From contig NZ_JAGIPX010000001.1 in the NCBI RefSeq assembly GCF_017814945.1, positions 292,202 through 356,201 on the forward strand: 64,000 nucleotides of DNA. The letters are read 5' to 3'. Each line of letters opens with the position of its first letter. The stretch's first letter is position 1. A model generated the notes under the pieces. It was given only the letters and a program-made list of their open reading frames with translations. It had not been told where the DNA came from and did no database searches. The position numbers were made by a program, and so were the translations under genes. This document shows, one piece after another, positions 54,739 through 63,802 of this stretch. This DNA comes from Paraburkholderia sp. LEh10. GTDB lineage: Bacteria; Pseudomonadota; Gammaproteobacteria; Burkholderiales; Burkholderiaceae.

Positions 54739-55809
54739 ATGAAATCGCTGTTTAAAAGCCGTTCGGTCTGGGTGCGTGCGCTCGGCGCGCTGACGTTGTG
54801 CTCGGCTGCCGTGCTCTCTGCCGTCTGCGCGCAGGCCGAGCCGCTCAAAGGCGCACCGGCGCCGTTCGACAAGGGCGGTGTGCGGATCGCGCTCGTCAAC
54901 TATCTGTCGACGGGCGACTTCTTCCAGGCTTACGAAGCAGGCGCGCAGAAGCAGGCCAAGGCGCTGGGTGTCGACTTGCGCATCTACGAGGGCCGCCAGG
55001 ATGCGTCGGAGCAGCGCGAGCAGATCCAGCAGGCAATCAGCCTGGGCGTGTCGGCCATCATCGTCAATCACGGCTTGCCGGAGTCCCTGAAAGACGTCGT
55101 GCAGCGTGCGCTGGACAAAGGCATCAAGGTCGTCGCCTTCGACGTCGATCTCGCCAACCGCAAAGTGCCGCAAATCGAGCAGAGCGATCACGATCTGGCG
55201 TCGCTGTTGCTCGATCAGGCTGTGAAGGACAACGGCGATGCGTTCGCAGCAGGTTACGTGTACGTGGCGGGCTTTGCGCCGCTCGACAGGCGGGACGCCG
55301 TGTGGCGCGACTTCAAGCGCGCGCATCCCAACGTGCAGGAGAAGGCGCGTTGGGGCACGGTCGATAATCCGATCGCGCAGTCCGTTGCGAATCAGGCGTC
55401 GGCGGCGTATCGCGCGCATCCGGAGATTCGCGTCGTGTTCGCACCGTACGACGAATTCGCGCGCGGCGCCAAGCTGGCCGCCGACGAGGCGAAGCTGTCG
55501 TCGAAGCTGCGCATCTACAGCGCGGACATTTCGACTGCCGATATCGAAGCGATCCGCGCACCCGGCAGCGCATGGGTAGCGACAGCGGCGACCAATCCCG
55601 CCGTGGTCGGGGCCGTGTCGGTGCGCGCGGCGGCGTTGCTGGTGGCAGGACAGGATCCGGGTCATCACATCGTGGTGAAGCCGACGCTGATCACGCGCGA
55701 CGATCTGGTGAAGAACGACATCAAGACGATTGCGGACCTCGGCGCGAAATTCCCTGCCTTCCGTTCGAGTGATGCAGCCACGGCTGCGTGGATTCCTGCT
55801 GCGCAGTAA
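54739..55809 (+). CDS. Ribose-type ABC transporter substrate-binding protein
   Basis: 356 residues. A signal peptide of about 33 residues ends at CAQA-EP. Periplasmic-binding-protein fold type I follows: VRIALVNYLSTGDFFQAYEA, then DASEQREQIQQAISLGVSAI and KVVAFDVDLANRKVPQI. This is the RbsB/XylF group. ATG 54739 has AAGGGGAC upstream; earlier in-frame ATGs lie within sfnB. It completes the importer whose ATPase and permease lie upstream. The ligand is unknown. Confidence 0.87.
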   Translation: MKSLFKSRSVWVRALGALTLCSAAVLSAVCAQAEPLKGAPAPFDKGGVRIALVNYLSTGDFFQAYEAGAQKQAKALGVDLRIYEGRQDASEQREQIQQAISLGVSAIIVNHGLPESLKDVVQRALDKGIKVVAFDVDLANRKVPQIEQSDHDLASLLLDQAVKDNGDAFAAGYVYVAGFAPLDRRDAVWRDFKRAHPNVQEKARWGTVDNPIAQSVANQASAAYRAHPEIRVVFAPYDEFARGAKLAADEAKLSSKLRIYSADISTADIEAIRAPGSAWVATAATNPAVVGAVSVRAAALLVAGQDPGHHIVVKPTLITRDDLVKNDIKTIADLGAKFPAFRSSDAATAAWIPAAQ

Positions 55810-55898
55810 GCCGCGAGGAGCGTGACACAGGCTGGCACGATCGAAGCGTCACTTCGAACCGCTGCAAAACGAAGGCGGCGCGCAACCTGGGAGACATC

Positions 55899-56486
55899 AT
55901 GCTGTTTTATCACCGTGGTAAAGCCGTCGAGACGTCGGCGGCGAAAAGAGGCCGGCTGTTCGCGTCGCGCGTATCGATTCTCGAGGAAGATGGCGAAGCG
56001 ACGTCGCTGGGCGACCTGGGGTACTTCGCCAACCGGCAATCGGCCCTGGCGTTTGCCATGCGGTGCGCAACCGCCTTTGCGGACGATGAGCCGATGCCGA
56101 AGCCGCCGTGCGAAATCGTGCGTGTTACTGGCGGACCGCAGGTGAGGCTCAGCGAGGACGGTGAAGAGGCTGCGCGGGCTGAACGCGCAGTGAGCGCACC
56201 GTCGTTCGACCTCCTTCTAGAGCGCGCGTTCGTGCGGCGCGCCGTACTGCGTGTTGAGCTGCTCGATGGTCGTGATGGCGTGTTCCATGTGCGTGACGGT
56301 CCGTGGAGCGAGGCGTCTCATGATATGCGCTCGCGCGCCTCATCGGCCCTTCCAGGGCACGAGCCGCCGTTCCAGAGCGCGCATGCCGAAGTCGAACAGC
56401 CACGCGATCGCCCCAATCAGCACGATGCCCATCACCACCACATCCGTACGCAGGAAGCTAGAGGCGTTGAGCACCATCTGACCTAG
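55899..56486 (+). CDS. Hypothetical small protein, 3' end uncertain
   Basis: ATG 55899 follows GGGAGA and the first 80 residues look real: MLFYHRGKAVETSAAKRGRL, then SRVSILEEDGEATSLGDLGY and ALAFAMRCATAFADDEPMP. This resembles small uncharacterised Burkholderiaceae proteins of about 90-120 residues. The frame stays open to 56486 but its last 147 bp run antisense through the tauC-like gene, with Arg/His-rich composition. A frameshift after about residue 100 has probably removed the proper stop. No function is assigned. Confidence 0.45.
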   Translation: MLFYHRGKAVETSAAKRGRLFASRVSILEEDGEATSLGDLGYFANRQSALAFAMRCATAFADDEPMPKPPCEIVRVTGGPQVRLSEDGEEAARAERAVSAPSFDLLLERAFVRRAVLRVELLDGRDGVFHVRDGPWSEASHDMRSRASSALPGHEPPFQSAHAEVEQPRDRPNQHDAHHHHIRTQEARGVEHHLT

Positions 56487-57215
56487 CCCGGCCGTCGCGG
56501 CCACCATCTCGGCAGCGACGAGCGTGGTCCAGCCAAAGCCGACGGCAATGCGCAGGCCCGTCAGTAGTTCGGGCAACGCTGCGGGCAGCACGACGTGCCA
56601 CACCACCTGCCGGAAACTCGCGCCGAGCGACCATGCCGCGTTCACCTGCTCGGGCGTCGCACTTCTCACACCGGCGCGCGCGGCCATCGCGATGGGCGCG
56701 AAGCACGCGAGCCATATGACGACGACCTTCGCGGTTTCGTCGATGCCGAACCAGATCACCACTAGCGGCAGATAGGCGAGGGGCGGCAGCGGCCGATAGA
56801 ACTCGAGCGGCGGATCAAGCACGCCACGCGCGATCCGGCTCACACCCATCAGAATGCCGACGGGCACAGCCGTCACGACAGCCAGCGCGAACGCACCGAA
56901 CACGCGGATCGCGCTCCACAGCAGATGCTCGGACAGGGGCAGTCCGCCCTGAAGCCTGCCATGCAAGGCATCGACGAACGCACGCCACACGGCTTCAGGC
57001 GAGGGCAGAAAGAGCGGCGGCAGCCAATGGAAATGGGTCGCGGCCCACCACAGCACGGCGAGCGTCGCGACACACAGTGCGCTTGGCACGGCGGTTGGAC
57101 CCGCGCCCGGCATGCCGCGATAGCGCGCGCCTCGCCGGGTGCGCCCGCTGCGCCGCAGAGTACGCGGCGCAATCGTCCGGGCGGACAACGATGCTTCCGA
57201 CGCAGGTTCGGTCAC
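56340..57215 (-). CDS. tauC: Taurine/sulfonate-type ABC transporter permease (TauC/SsuC-like)
   Basis: 291 residues from GTG 57215, which overlaps the ATPase stop as GTGTGA. A variable Arg-rich N-terminus of about 45 residues precedes the first helix. [20 protein letters not shown] is the ABC coupling loop, and [20 protein letters not shown] is characteristic of TauC. With TauA and TauB it imports taurine or another alkanesulfonate under sulfur limitation. It is the last gene of the unit; no TauD dioxygenase is adjacent. Confidence 0.84.
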   Translation of the reverse strand: MTEPASEASLSARTIAPRTLRRSGRTRRGARYRGMPGAGPTAVPSALCVATLAVLWWAATHFHWLPPLFLPSPEAVWRAFVDALHGRLQGGLPLSEHLLWSAIRVFGAFALAVVTAVPVGILMGVSRIARGVLDPPLEFYRPLPPLAYLPLVVIWFGIDETAKVVVIWLACFAPIAMAARAGVRSATPEQVNAAWSLGASFRQVVWHVVLPAALPELLTGLRIAVGFGWTTLVAAEMVAATAGLGQMVLNASSFLRTDVVVMGIVLIGAIAWLFDFGMRALERRLVPWKGR

Positions 57216-57991
57216 ACCGCCTCCGTTTCCGTGCGGTGCAAGCGGCGCGTGAGCCGCTCGCGCCATTCGATGAACGCGGGCGACGACTTCACGGCGCGCG
57301 CATCGCGATCGCGGATGTATTGGCGCGAGAACGGCAGTTCATGCACTTCGTCGATTCGTCCTGGACCGGGCGTCATCAGCACGAGCCGCGTCGCGAGGAA
57401 GAGAGCTTCCTCGACGCTGTGCGTGATGAAGAACACCGTCTTGCCGGTACGTGCCCACACGTCCAGCACGAGCTCCTGCACGCTTTCGCGTGTGAGCGCG
57501 TCGAGCGCGCCCATCGGTTCGTCCATCAGCAGCACTTCGGGATCGCTCGCGAGCGCGCGCGCAATTCCCACGCGCTGCTGCATGCCGCCCGACAGCGTGT
57601 ACACGTTCGCATGCTCGTACTGTCCGAGGCCGACGAGGGCGAGCGTGCGCCGCGCGATTGCGTGCCGATCGCCGCGCCTGGCGCCGCGAAAGCGCAAGCC
57701 GAGCGCAACGTTGTCGAGCACGTCGAGCCACGGCATCAACGCATACTTCTGGAACACCACGCCGCGTTCCGCGCCCGGCCCGACGATAGGCTCACCGTTG
57801 AGCGACGCTTCGCCCTCTGTCGGATCGAGAAAGCCCGCGAGGCAATTGAGCAGCGTGGTCTTGCCGCATCCCGACGCGCCCAGCGCGACGACGAACTCGC
57901 CGCTGCCGATCTGCAGGTCGACGCCCTTTAACGCAGGCGTGCTCGCGCCGTCGTAGGTGACGCCGAGATTGCGGATGGACAACGAGGTCAT
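57212..57991 (-). CDS. tauB: Taurine/sulfonate-type ABC transporter ATP-binding protein
   Basis: 259 residues. Walker [10 protein letters not shown] (about 38-46), signature LSGGMQQR, Walker [13 protein letters not shown] and switch His in [30 protein letters not shown] is typical of TauB. The start overlaps the tauA stop as ATGA. It provides energy for the sulfonate importer. Confidence 0.87.
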   Translation of the reverse strand: MTSLSIRNLGVTYDGASTPALKGVDLQIGSGEFVVALGASGCGKTTLLNCLAGFLDPTEGEASLNGEPIVGPGAERGVVFQKYALMPWLDVLDNVALGLRFRGARRGDRHAIARRTLALVGLGQYEHANVYTLSGGMQQRVGIARALASDPEVLLMDEPMGALDALTRESVQELVLDVWARTGKTVFFITHSVEEALFLATRLVLMTPGPGRIDEVHELPFSRQYIRDRDARAVKSSPAFIEWRERLTRRLHRTETEAV

Positions 57992-59022
57992 TTCGCTGCC
58001 TGCTGCGCGAAGCGCGGATCGACACCTGTCGAATAGTCCGCGAGCACGTTCTGGATCGTGCCCTGTTGTTTGAGGAACTGTGCCGTCGCGGCGAGCGACT
58101 TCGCCGCGCCGGACTGCTTTCCGCCGCCGAGCCAGGTCGGCGATGCCTGTTCGACCGCGCTCGGGAATGCGTAGAGTGCGAGACTCGCGGGCACGTCGGC
58201 GGCGTTCGCGCCGGATTCCTGCGCGACCGCCTGCACCTGACGGGAGCCCGCCGTCCAGTCGGCCTTGTGGTCTCGGTACTGCGCATCCGTATCGGCGAGA
58301 ACCTTCACCAGTCCCGTCATGAAAGCGGGATTGTCCTGCGCGAATTTGCGCGACGCGACGAAGCCGTCGAAGGTCGCCTTGCCCGATTCGCTCGCGACCT
58401 GGCCCGACGTGATCAGAACCTTGCCGTTCTGCTTGACCTTCGCGAGCACCGGGTCCCAGATATACGTCGCATCGATGTTGCCGCGCTCCCATGCGGCTGC
58501 GACCTCAGGCGGACGCAGGTTGACGATCCTGACGGTCGACGGGTCGACGCCCGCCTGCTGTAGCGCGACGAGCGCATGGAAATGCGAGGTCGACACATAC
58601 GGTACGCCAAGCGTCTTGCCCTGCAGGTCCGCGAGCTTGTTCACGCCGGAGCCGTTGCGCGCGACGAGCGCCTCGGCGTCGTTGATGTTGTCGAGAACCC
58701 AGAACAGCGAAAGATCGACGCCTTGCGAGAGGCCGGCGGCGATCGGACTGGAGCCCGCTTCGCCCACCTGTATCGAGCCCGACGCGAGCGCGCGAATCAC
58801 GTCCGCGCCGCTGCCGAGCTTGCGATAGGTGACCTTATAGCCCGTGGCCTTCTCGACGGCGCCGCTTGCCTGAGCGTAGCGCCAGGGCACCACCATGTCC
58901 TGATAGCCGATGACCACCTCGCGCGTTTCTGCCCGCGTCTGAAGCGGCACGAGAATAGCGGCGGCAAGCACGAAGGAAGCGGCGCCCGCGAGCAGCGCGC
59001 GGCGATGGATCGAATGTTTCAT
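57988..59022 (-). CDS. tauA: Taurine-type ABC transporter substrate-binding protein
   Basis: 344 residues. A signal peptide of about 31 residues ([20 protein letters not shown]...) is followed by [40 protein letters not shown] and [10 protein letters not shown], as in Tau[21 protein letters not shown] is a further family match. It captures taurine or a related sulfonate in the periplasm. The ribosome site before the ATG is weak. It is divergent from a polar amino acid ABC unit. Confidence 0.85.
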   Translation of the reverse strand: MKHSIHRRALLAGAASFVLAAAILVPLQTRAETREVVIGYQDMVVPWRYAQASGAVEKATGYKVTYRKLGSGADVIRALASGSIQVGEAGSSPIAAGLSQGVDLSLFWVLDNINDAEALVARNGSGVNKLADLQGKTLGVPYVSTSHFHALVALQQAGVDPSTVRIVNLRPPEVAAAWERGNIDATYIWDPVLAKVKQNGKVLITSGQVASESGKATFDGFVASRKFAQDNPAFMTGLVKVLADTDAQYRDHKADWTAGSRQVQAVAQESGANAADVPASLALYAFPSAVEQASPTWLGGGKQSGAAKSLAATAQFLKQQGTIQNVLADYSTGVDPRFAQQAAK

Positions 59023-59488
59023 GGAGCGGACAAAGTGATGTGATGAAGCCTACGACTATAGCCACTTCGCGCGCCGCGCCTACGAATAAATTGTGCGTAG
59101 CAAATCATGCCATCAGCGCTGCATCGAGCGGCTGACTACAAAACAAACGACAGTCAGTTGATCATGAGAAATAAGGCATACGAACGGTTGACGTGTGCAG
59201 TATTGCTTCGGCAGGACGACCCGCTCAGGAGGAGAAAGCGATGTCGATTGTTGCGCCGGGCCGTCCAACGTAGCGATGCATATAACGCTATGGCAGCCGC
59301 GCTCATATGCTTTCGGTTTCAGCGGCATTCACTGGCTTCTCCTGCACGCGCGAAGTCCACGCCAAATCGCCACGCCTGCTTTCTACCTGAGAAAAACTTC
59401 GTTCCCTCGCGCATCTCACGCGGCTACAGTAGGCCGCGCCGACGCACCACAACGGCGCGCCGGCGCAACGAACGAAGGAATCTCAACA
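59023..59488. other. Divergent intergenic region (tauA / amino acid ABC)
   Basis: 466 bp with no gene. AT-rich tracts near 59085-59105 and 59140-59200 may hold the tauA promoter. The plus-strand frame of the next gene is open upstream to 59195 but has no ribosome site and no family similarity there. Confidence 0.55.
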
Positions 59489-60310
59489 ATGAAAATCAAG
59501 ACTTGGGGCGCGGTTCTCGCAGCACTACTGTTAGCGGTATCGAATGCCGCGCATGCGGATCGTCTGGACGACATCAAGAAGGCGGGCGTGCTGCGCGTCG
59601 CGGCGTTCGACAGCAACCCGCCATTCGGCTACGTCGATCCGAAAGACAATCAGATCGTCGGACTCGACGTCGACTATGCGCGCGCCGTCGCGAAGAGTCT
59701 GGGCGTCAAGCTGGAAGTCCAGCCGACCAACCCGGCCAATCGCATCGCGTTTTTGAAGTCGGGCAAGGTCGATCTCGTGTTCGCCAACTTCACGATCACC
59801 GACGAGCGCAAGAAGGAAGTCGATTTCAGCACGCCGTATTTCGCATCGGGTACGCAGTTCATCGCGAAGAAGGGCGTGCTCAAGTCACCGGATCAGCTCA
59901 ACAGCCTGCGCATCGGCGCGGACAAGGGCACGACGAACGAACAGCAGGTACGCGCGAGATTTCCGAACGCGACCATCGTGGCCTATGACGATACGCCGTT
60001 CGCATTCGCCGCGCTGCGCACGGGTAACGTGCAGGTGATCACGCAGGACGGTCCGAAGCTGGTCGCGCTGCTTGCGCGCGTGCCGGACAAGGGCAGCTAC
60101 GAGATTCCGCCTTTCACGATCTCGAACGACTACGAAGGCGTCGGCGTGCCTAAAGGCGAGACGCGTCTGCTCGACGTAGTGAACGACACGCTCACGAAGC
60201 TGGAAGCGGACGGCGAGGCCTCGCGCATCTACGACAAGTGGTTCGGACCGAAGAGCGCTGCGCCGCTGCCGCGACTCTTCAAGATCGGCGATCCGCAAAA
60301 GAGCAGCTGA
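59489..60310 (+). CDS. Polar amino acid-type ABC transporter substrate-binding protein
   Basis: 273 residues. A signal peptide of about 23 residues ends at AHA-DR. LDDIKKAGVLRVAAFDSNPP, FGYVDPKDNQIVGLDVDYA and VDLVFANFTITDERKKEVDF are the family 3 binding-protein motifs, which bind the amino acid carboxylate and amino groups. ATG 59489 has GAAGGAA upstream. It serves the two permeases that follow. Ligands in this family include glutamate, arginine and cystine; the cluster context would favour a sulfur amino acid, as an inference. Confidence 0.86.
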   Translation: MKIKTWGAVLAALLLAVSNAAHADRLDDIKKAGVLRVAAFDSNPPFGYVDPKDNQIVGLDVDYARAVAKSLGVKLEVQPTNPANRIAFLKSGKVDLVFANFTITDERKKEVDFSTPYFASGTQFIAKKGVLKSPDQLNSLRIGADKGTTNEQQVRARFPNATIVAYDDTPFAFAALRTGNVQVITQDGPKLVALLARVPDKGSYEIPPFTISNDYEGVGVPKGETRLLDVVNDTLTKLEADGEASRIYDKWFGPKSAAPLPRLFKIGDPQKSS

Positions 60311-60396
60311 ATCCAGTCGTCGCCTTTGATGCCCAGGGCGCGCCCGAACATCGGGCGGCCGGGGCTTTTGTTGTTTCCGCCTCTCGCTTGCCGATC

Positions 60397-61128
60397 ATGC
60401 AAACCTGGCTTGAACCGAAATATCTCGCATGGCTGGAGCAGGGCTTTGCGCTCACGCTGATCTTGTCCGCGTGCGCGGGCATCTGCGCGACGCTGCTCGG
60501 CTTTGCGCTGGCCGTCGCGCGCACTTCACGGAGCGCCACGTTGGCGCGCGCCGCCGCACTCTATGTTTTCGTATTCCGCAACTCGCCGCTGCTTGTGCAA
60601 TTGCTGTTCTGGTATTTCGGCGCTGCTGCGTTGCTTCCCTCCGAATGGATGACGTGGCTCAACACGCCGCATGCAACGAATCTGGGGCCTGTCGCATTGC
60701 GCTGGCCCAGCTTTGAACTGTTCGCAGGCTGGTTGGGACTGTCGTGCTACACGACGGCCTTTATCGGCGAAGAGTTTCGCGCCGGGATGCGCGGCGTGAG
60801 CCGTACACAGGAGCAGGCCGCCGCCGCGCTGGGCATGGGTCGCTATGCGACGCTGCGATACGTCGTCCTGCCCCAGGCGTTGCGCATCGCGACGCCGCCG
60901 CTCGCCGGGCAATACATGAACGTCGTGAAGAACTCGTCGCTGACGATGGCGATCGGCGTGGCCGAACTGTCGTACATGTCGCGTCAGGTCGATACCGAAA
61001 GCTTCAGGACGTTTCAGGCGTTCGGCACTGCGACGGTGTTGTACGTGCTGACCATCGCGGTCATCGAGGCCGCACTCGTCGTCTGGCAGCACACAGGCGT
61101 CCGTACGTCGCAGCGAGGCCGCGCATGA
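60397..61128 (+). CDS. Polar amino acid-type ABC transporter permease 1
   Basis: 243 residues, HisM/GltJ-type. YVFVFRNSPLLVQLLFWYFG is the conserved early motif, and EEFRAGMRGVSRTQEQAAAA with LGMGRYATLRYVVLPQALRI is the coupling loop. The start is ATG 60397 at MQTWLEPKYLAWLEQG. It overlaps the second permease by four bases (ATGA), so a heterodimer is expected. Confidence 0.86.
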   Translation: MQTWLEPKYLAWLEQGFALTLILSACAGICATLLGFALAVARTSRSATLARAAALYVFVFRNSPLLVQLLFWYFGAAALLPSEWMTWLNTPHATNLGPVALRWPSFELFAGWLGLSCYTTAFIGEEFRAGMRGVSRTQEQAAAALGMGRYATLRYVVLPQALRIATPPLAGQYMNVVKNSSLTMAIGVAELSYMSRQVDTESFRTFQAFGTATVLYVLTIAVIEAALVVWQHTGVRTSQRGRA

Positions 61129-61880
61129 GCGACTTCAACTGGTTGCCGTCGCTGCGCTATCTGCTGCTCGGCGCGTTTCCTTCGGGGCCGCTGGGCGGCG
61201 TCGCGCTGACGATCGCGCTCTCGGTGGTCTCCGCGCTGCTCGCTGCCGTGATCGGACTCGCGGGCGGCGTCACGCTGGCGATGACACGCGGCTACGTGCA
61301 TCTGCTTTTGACTGCGGTGATCGCATTCTTCCGCGCCATTCCCGTGCTGATGCTGATCTTCTGGACCTTCTTCCTGATGCCGATCCTGCTGCACGTGAAC
61401 GTGCCCGGTCTCGCGGCAGTGATGTGCGCACTCGCACTGATCGGCGGCGCGTATCTGTCGCACTCGGTGCATGCGGGCATCGTGTCGATAGCAGATGGGC
61501 AGCGGCAGGCAGCGCTGTCGCTTGGCTTGACGCGTTGGCAGGCACTCCGCGAAGTGATCTTGCCGCAGGCCGCGCGCGTGATGATGCCTTCGTTCGTCAA
61601 TCAATGGGTGTCGCTCATCAAGGACACGTCGCTCGCGTATATCGTCGGCGTGCCGGAGTTCACGTTTCTCGCGAACCAGCTCAACAACCGGCTGATGGTG
61701 TATCCGGCGCAGATCTTCCTGTTCGTCGGCTTCATCTACCTGTTGCTGTGCAGCGCGCTGCAGGGACTTGCCCGCATGCTGCTCGGGCGTCGCGAGAAGT
61801 CGATGAAAACGGAATCAGAGCTTCGTCGGCCGTTGCTTCGCGTGCTTCGGTCTTTCATCGCATCCGGGCGGATAACGTAA
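61125..61880 (+). CDS. Polar amino acid-type ABC transporter permease 2
   Basis: 251 residues, GltK-type. IAFFRAIPVLMLIFWTFFLM and ADGQRQAALSLGLTRWQALR followed by EVILPQAARVMMPSFVNQWV are the family motifs, with SLIKDTSLAYIVGVPEFTF in the last third. No ATP-binding gene follows within the unit, and the next gene is an unrelated tyrosinase. The importer must borrow an ATPase encoded elsewhere. Confidence 0.86.
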   Translation: MSDFNWLPSLRYLLLGAFPSGPLGGVALTIALSVVSALLAAVIGLAGGVTLAMTRGYVHLLLTAVIAFFRAIPVLMLIFWTFFLMPILLHVNVPGLAAVMCALALIGGAYLSHSVHAGIVSIADGQRQAALSLGLTRWQALREVILPQAARVMMPSFVNQWVSLIKDTSLAYIVGVPEFTFLANQLNNRLMVYPAQIFLFVGFIYLLLCSALQGLARMLLGRREKSMKTESELRRPLLRVLRSFIASGRIT

Positions 61881-62380
61881 GTGCAATCGGTTGTTATCCG
61901 CGCGGCGGCGCGCCCCTTACGCGGGCAGGCGATCCCGTCTTGCCCTTCCGCGCGCAAGCGCCGCCGCCGCGCACAGCCAATCGCTCGGAACACGACCGGG
62001 GCTACCGGCGCCCCGCAGTAGCGGACCAGCCTCTACACGCGAGCGGGCGCGCTAAACGCTTCGATAGAATCCAAGTCGCAGCCCTCGTACTGCCAGACGG
62101 GGGTATGGCGAAGCGATAAGTTACGCAACTAACCGTCAGTTACGACGCATCCTTGGGCCACCAAGGAAGGTTCCATGATCCGTAGGCGCCTACAAATCTT
62201 TCTCCTGAAGCGATGTGCGCTGGCGCACAGTTCTCGGCTGATAATGCGAGCCTTCACGGAGCACCAGGCTATCGTATAGCTAGTCGGCGGGTAGAGCGCC
62301 TTCGCGTTCGCATCACCGAACTCCACCGGAAAATCCAAAAATCAATCCACGCCGATATCTCCGTCCAGAGGAGAATCTAA
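61881..62380. other. Intergenic region before the tyrosinase gene
   Basis: 500 bp without a gene. GCGGATAAC (61868-61876) and GTTATCCGC (61893-61901) form a hairpin across the end of the permease gene that could act as a weak terminator. TAAC-N5-GTTA occurs at 62130-62142. The ribosome site GAGGAGAA ends the region. Confidence 0.55.
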
Positions 62381-63802
62381 ATGGCTACGAACAGATTTAA
62401 CCGTCGCTCTTTTCTTAAGGGTTCCGCCTCGGCCGCTGCGTTGATGTCGCTACCCGTACGAGGGTTTAGCCAGACAACCTTGCTCACGCGGCTGGAATGG
62501 CAGCAGTTCAAAGCGACGCCGCAGTACGCGTCGTTTCTGAATGCGGTGAAATTGATGAAAGCGGTGACGGATGCCACCAAGCCCACATCATGGCAGTACT
62601 GGGTCAACGTGCACCTGAACTACTGTCCGCACATGGTGCCGTACTTCCTCGCCTGGCACAGAGGCTACCTGTACTATTTCGAGCAGCAGTTGAGAACGGT
62701 GTCGGGAGACAGCAAGCTCGCGCTGCCGTATTGGGATTACTACAAGTATCCCCATATGCCGAGCGAGTTCACTGATGCGGCCAGCGGCAATCCGCTATAT
62801 GTCACCGGGCGAGTCAATACCAACGTGTACGGTGCGCTGACGATGGCGCCTTTCTCATCCAAAATCATCAACATGCAGCGTGGAACGTCGAACTCCTTTG
62901 AGGCGTCGTTCGAATCGGCTCCTCACAACCCGGTGCACAACATTATCGGCGGATGGATGGCCGATATGTCGTCGCCTACCGATCCCATCTTCTATCTGCA
63001 CCACGGGAATGTCGACCGGCTGTGGGACGCGTGGTGCGCCGAGCCTCCGACAATCGTGCCGTCGCCAAGCAGCTCGTACTGGTCGGGGTCGTTCACCTAT
63101 GCGACGAACCTCTCGATCGCGAAGTCGAAGTGCTATCGGCCCGGGCTTCTGAACTATCAGTACGCCCAACCCAACAATGTGCCGTCCGCGTTGCCTCCAA
63201 ACGCCCAGGAAGGGCGCATCATCCGCGTCCAGGCGCAGCCTACACCGATCGTCGTCCGTCCTGCACTCGGCAACTTTGCGAATACGCCTGGGCGCACAAT
63301 CTCGAGCAGCCGGCGTTCGCTGGGCGGCGTCGCGAACATGACGCTCAACGAGACATCGGTCAGCGCACGTTTGCCGCTGCAAGCGTCGGACATTTCTTCG
63401 TTGAAGGATGCGCTATCGGCGGCCGCGGCGGGTTCCGAGGCGAGCACGACCACGCTCCAATACCCGTACCTCGTGCTGGACAAGCTCGTTGTTACCGGAC
63501 TCGGGAGACAAGGCGGCTATTACTACAACATCTATCTGAACCTGCCTGCCGCCGGCAACGCGGACGCCGCCAGTCAAGCGCATTTCATTGGCACGTTTGG
63601 CGCGTTTGAAGCATCTGAGGCCAATCACCACGGCGGTGGCACGCTGAGGCTGCCGTTGAGCGACGTGTTGCAGAATCTCGGTGTCGCGGATCTGAACGAG
63701 GCCGTAATATCGCTTGTGCGCGTGAATGGGCCGAATTCCCCGAAGGGGACCGCGTTAATTGTCGGTGAAATGCGCGTCGAACTGTCAACCGATAGACCCT
63801 GA
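62381..63802 (+). CDS. Tyrosinase-family copper oxidase with Tat signal
   Basis: 473 residues. The N-terminal NRRSFLKG followed by a hydrophobic stretch is a twin-arginine signal, so folded, copper-loaded enzyme is probably exported. The CuA site is carried by VHLNYCPHMVPYFLAWHRGY, with His79, Cys82, His84 and His93; the Cys could form the thioether to His known in plant and fungal enzymes. The CuB site is APHNPVHNIIGG plus DPIFYLHHGNVDRLWDAW. The last roughly 130 residues form a beta-rich domain like the C-terminal domain of plant polyphenol oxidases. It would oxidise phenols to quinones. No caddie protein is adjacent. Confidence 0.9.
   Translation: MATNRFNRRSFLKGSASAAALMSLPVRGFSQTTLLTRLEWQQFKATPQYASFLNAVKLMKAVTDATKPTSWQYWVNVHLNYCPHMVPYFLAWHRGYLYYFEQQLRTVSGDSKLALPYWDYYKYPHMPSEFTDAASGNPLYVTGRVNTNVYGALTMAPFSSKIINMQRGTSNSFEASFESAPHNPVHNIIGGWMADMSSPTDPIFYLHHGNVDRLWDAWCAEPPTIVPSPSSSYWSGSFTYATNLSIAKSKCYRPGLLNYQYAQPNNVPSALPPNAQEGRIIRVQAQPTPIVVRPALGNFANTPGRTISSSRRSLGGVANMTLNETSVSARLPLQASDISSLKDALSAAAAGSEASTTTLQYPYLVLDKLVVTGLGRQGGYYYNIYLNLPAAGNADAASQAHFIGTFGAFEASEANHHGGGTLRLPLSDVLQNLGVADLNEAVISLVRVNGPNSPKGTALIVGEMRVELSTDRP

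Noticed and set aside
62130..62142. TAAC-N5-GTTA palindrome upstream of tyrosinase as another TetR operator
   Set aside because: The spacer is five rather than three bases and the AATAT/GATTG flanks are missing, so it does not match the paired boxes at 5270 and 5490.
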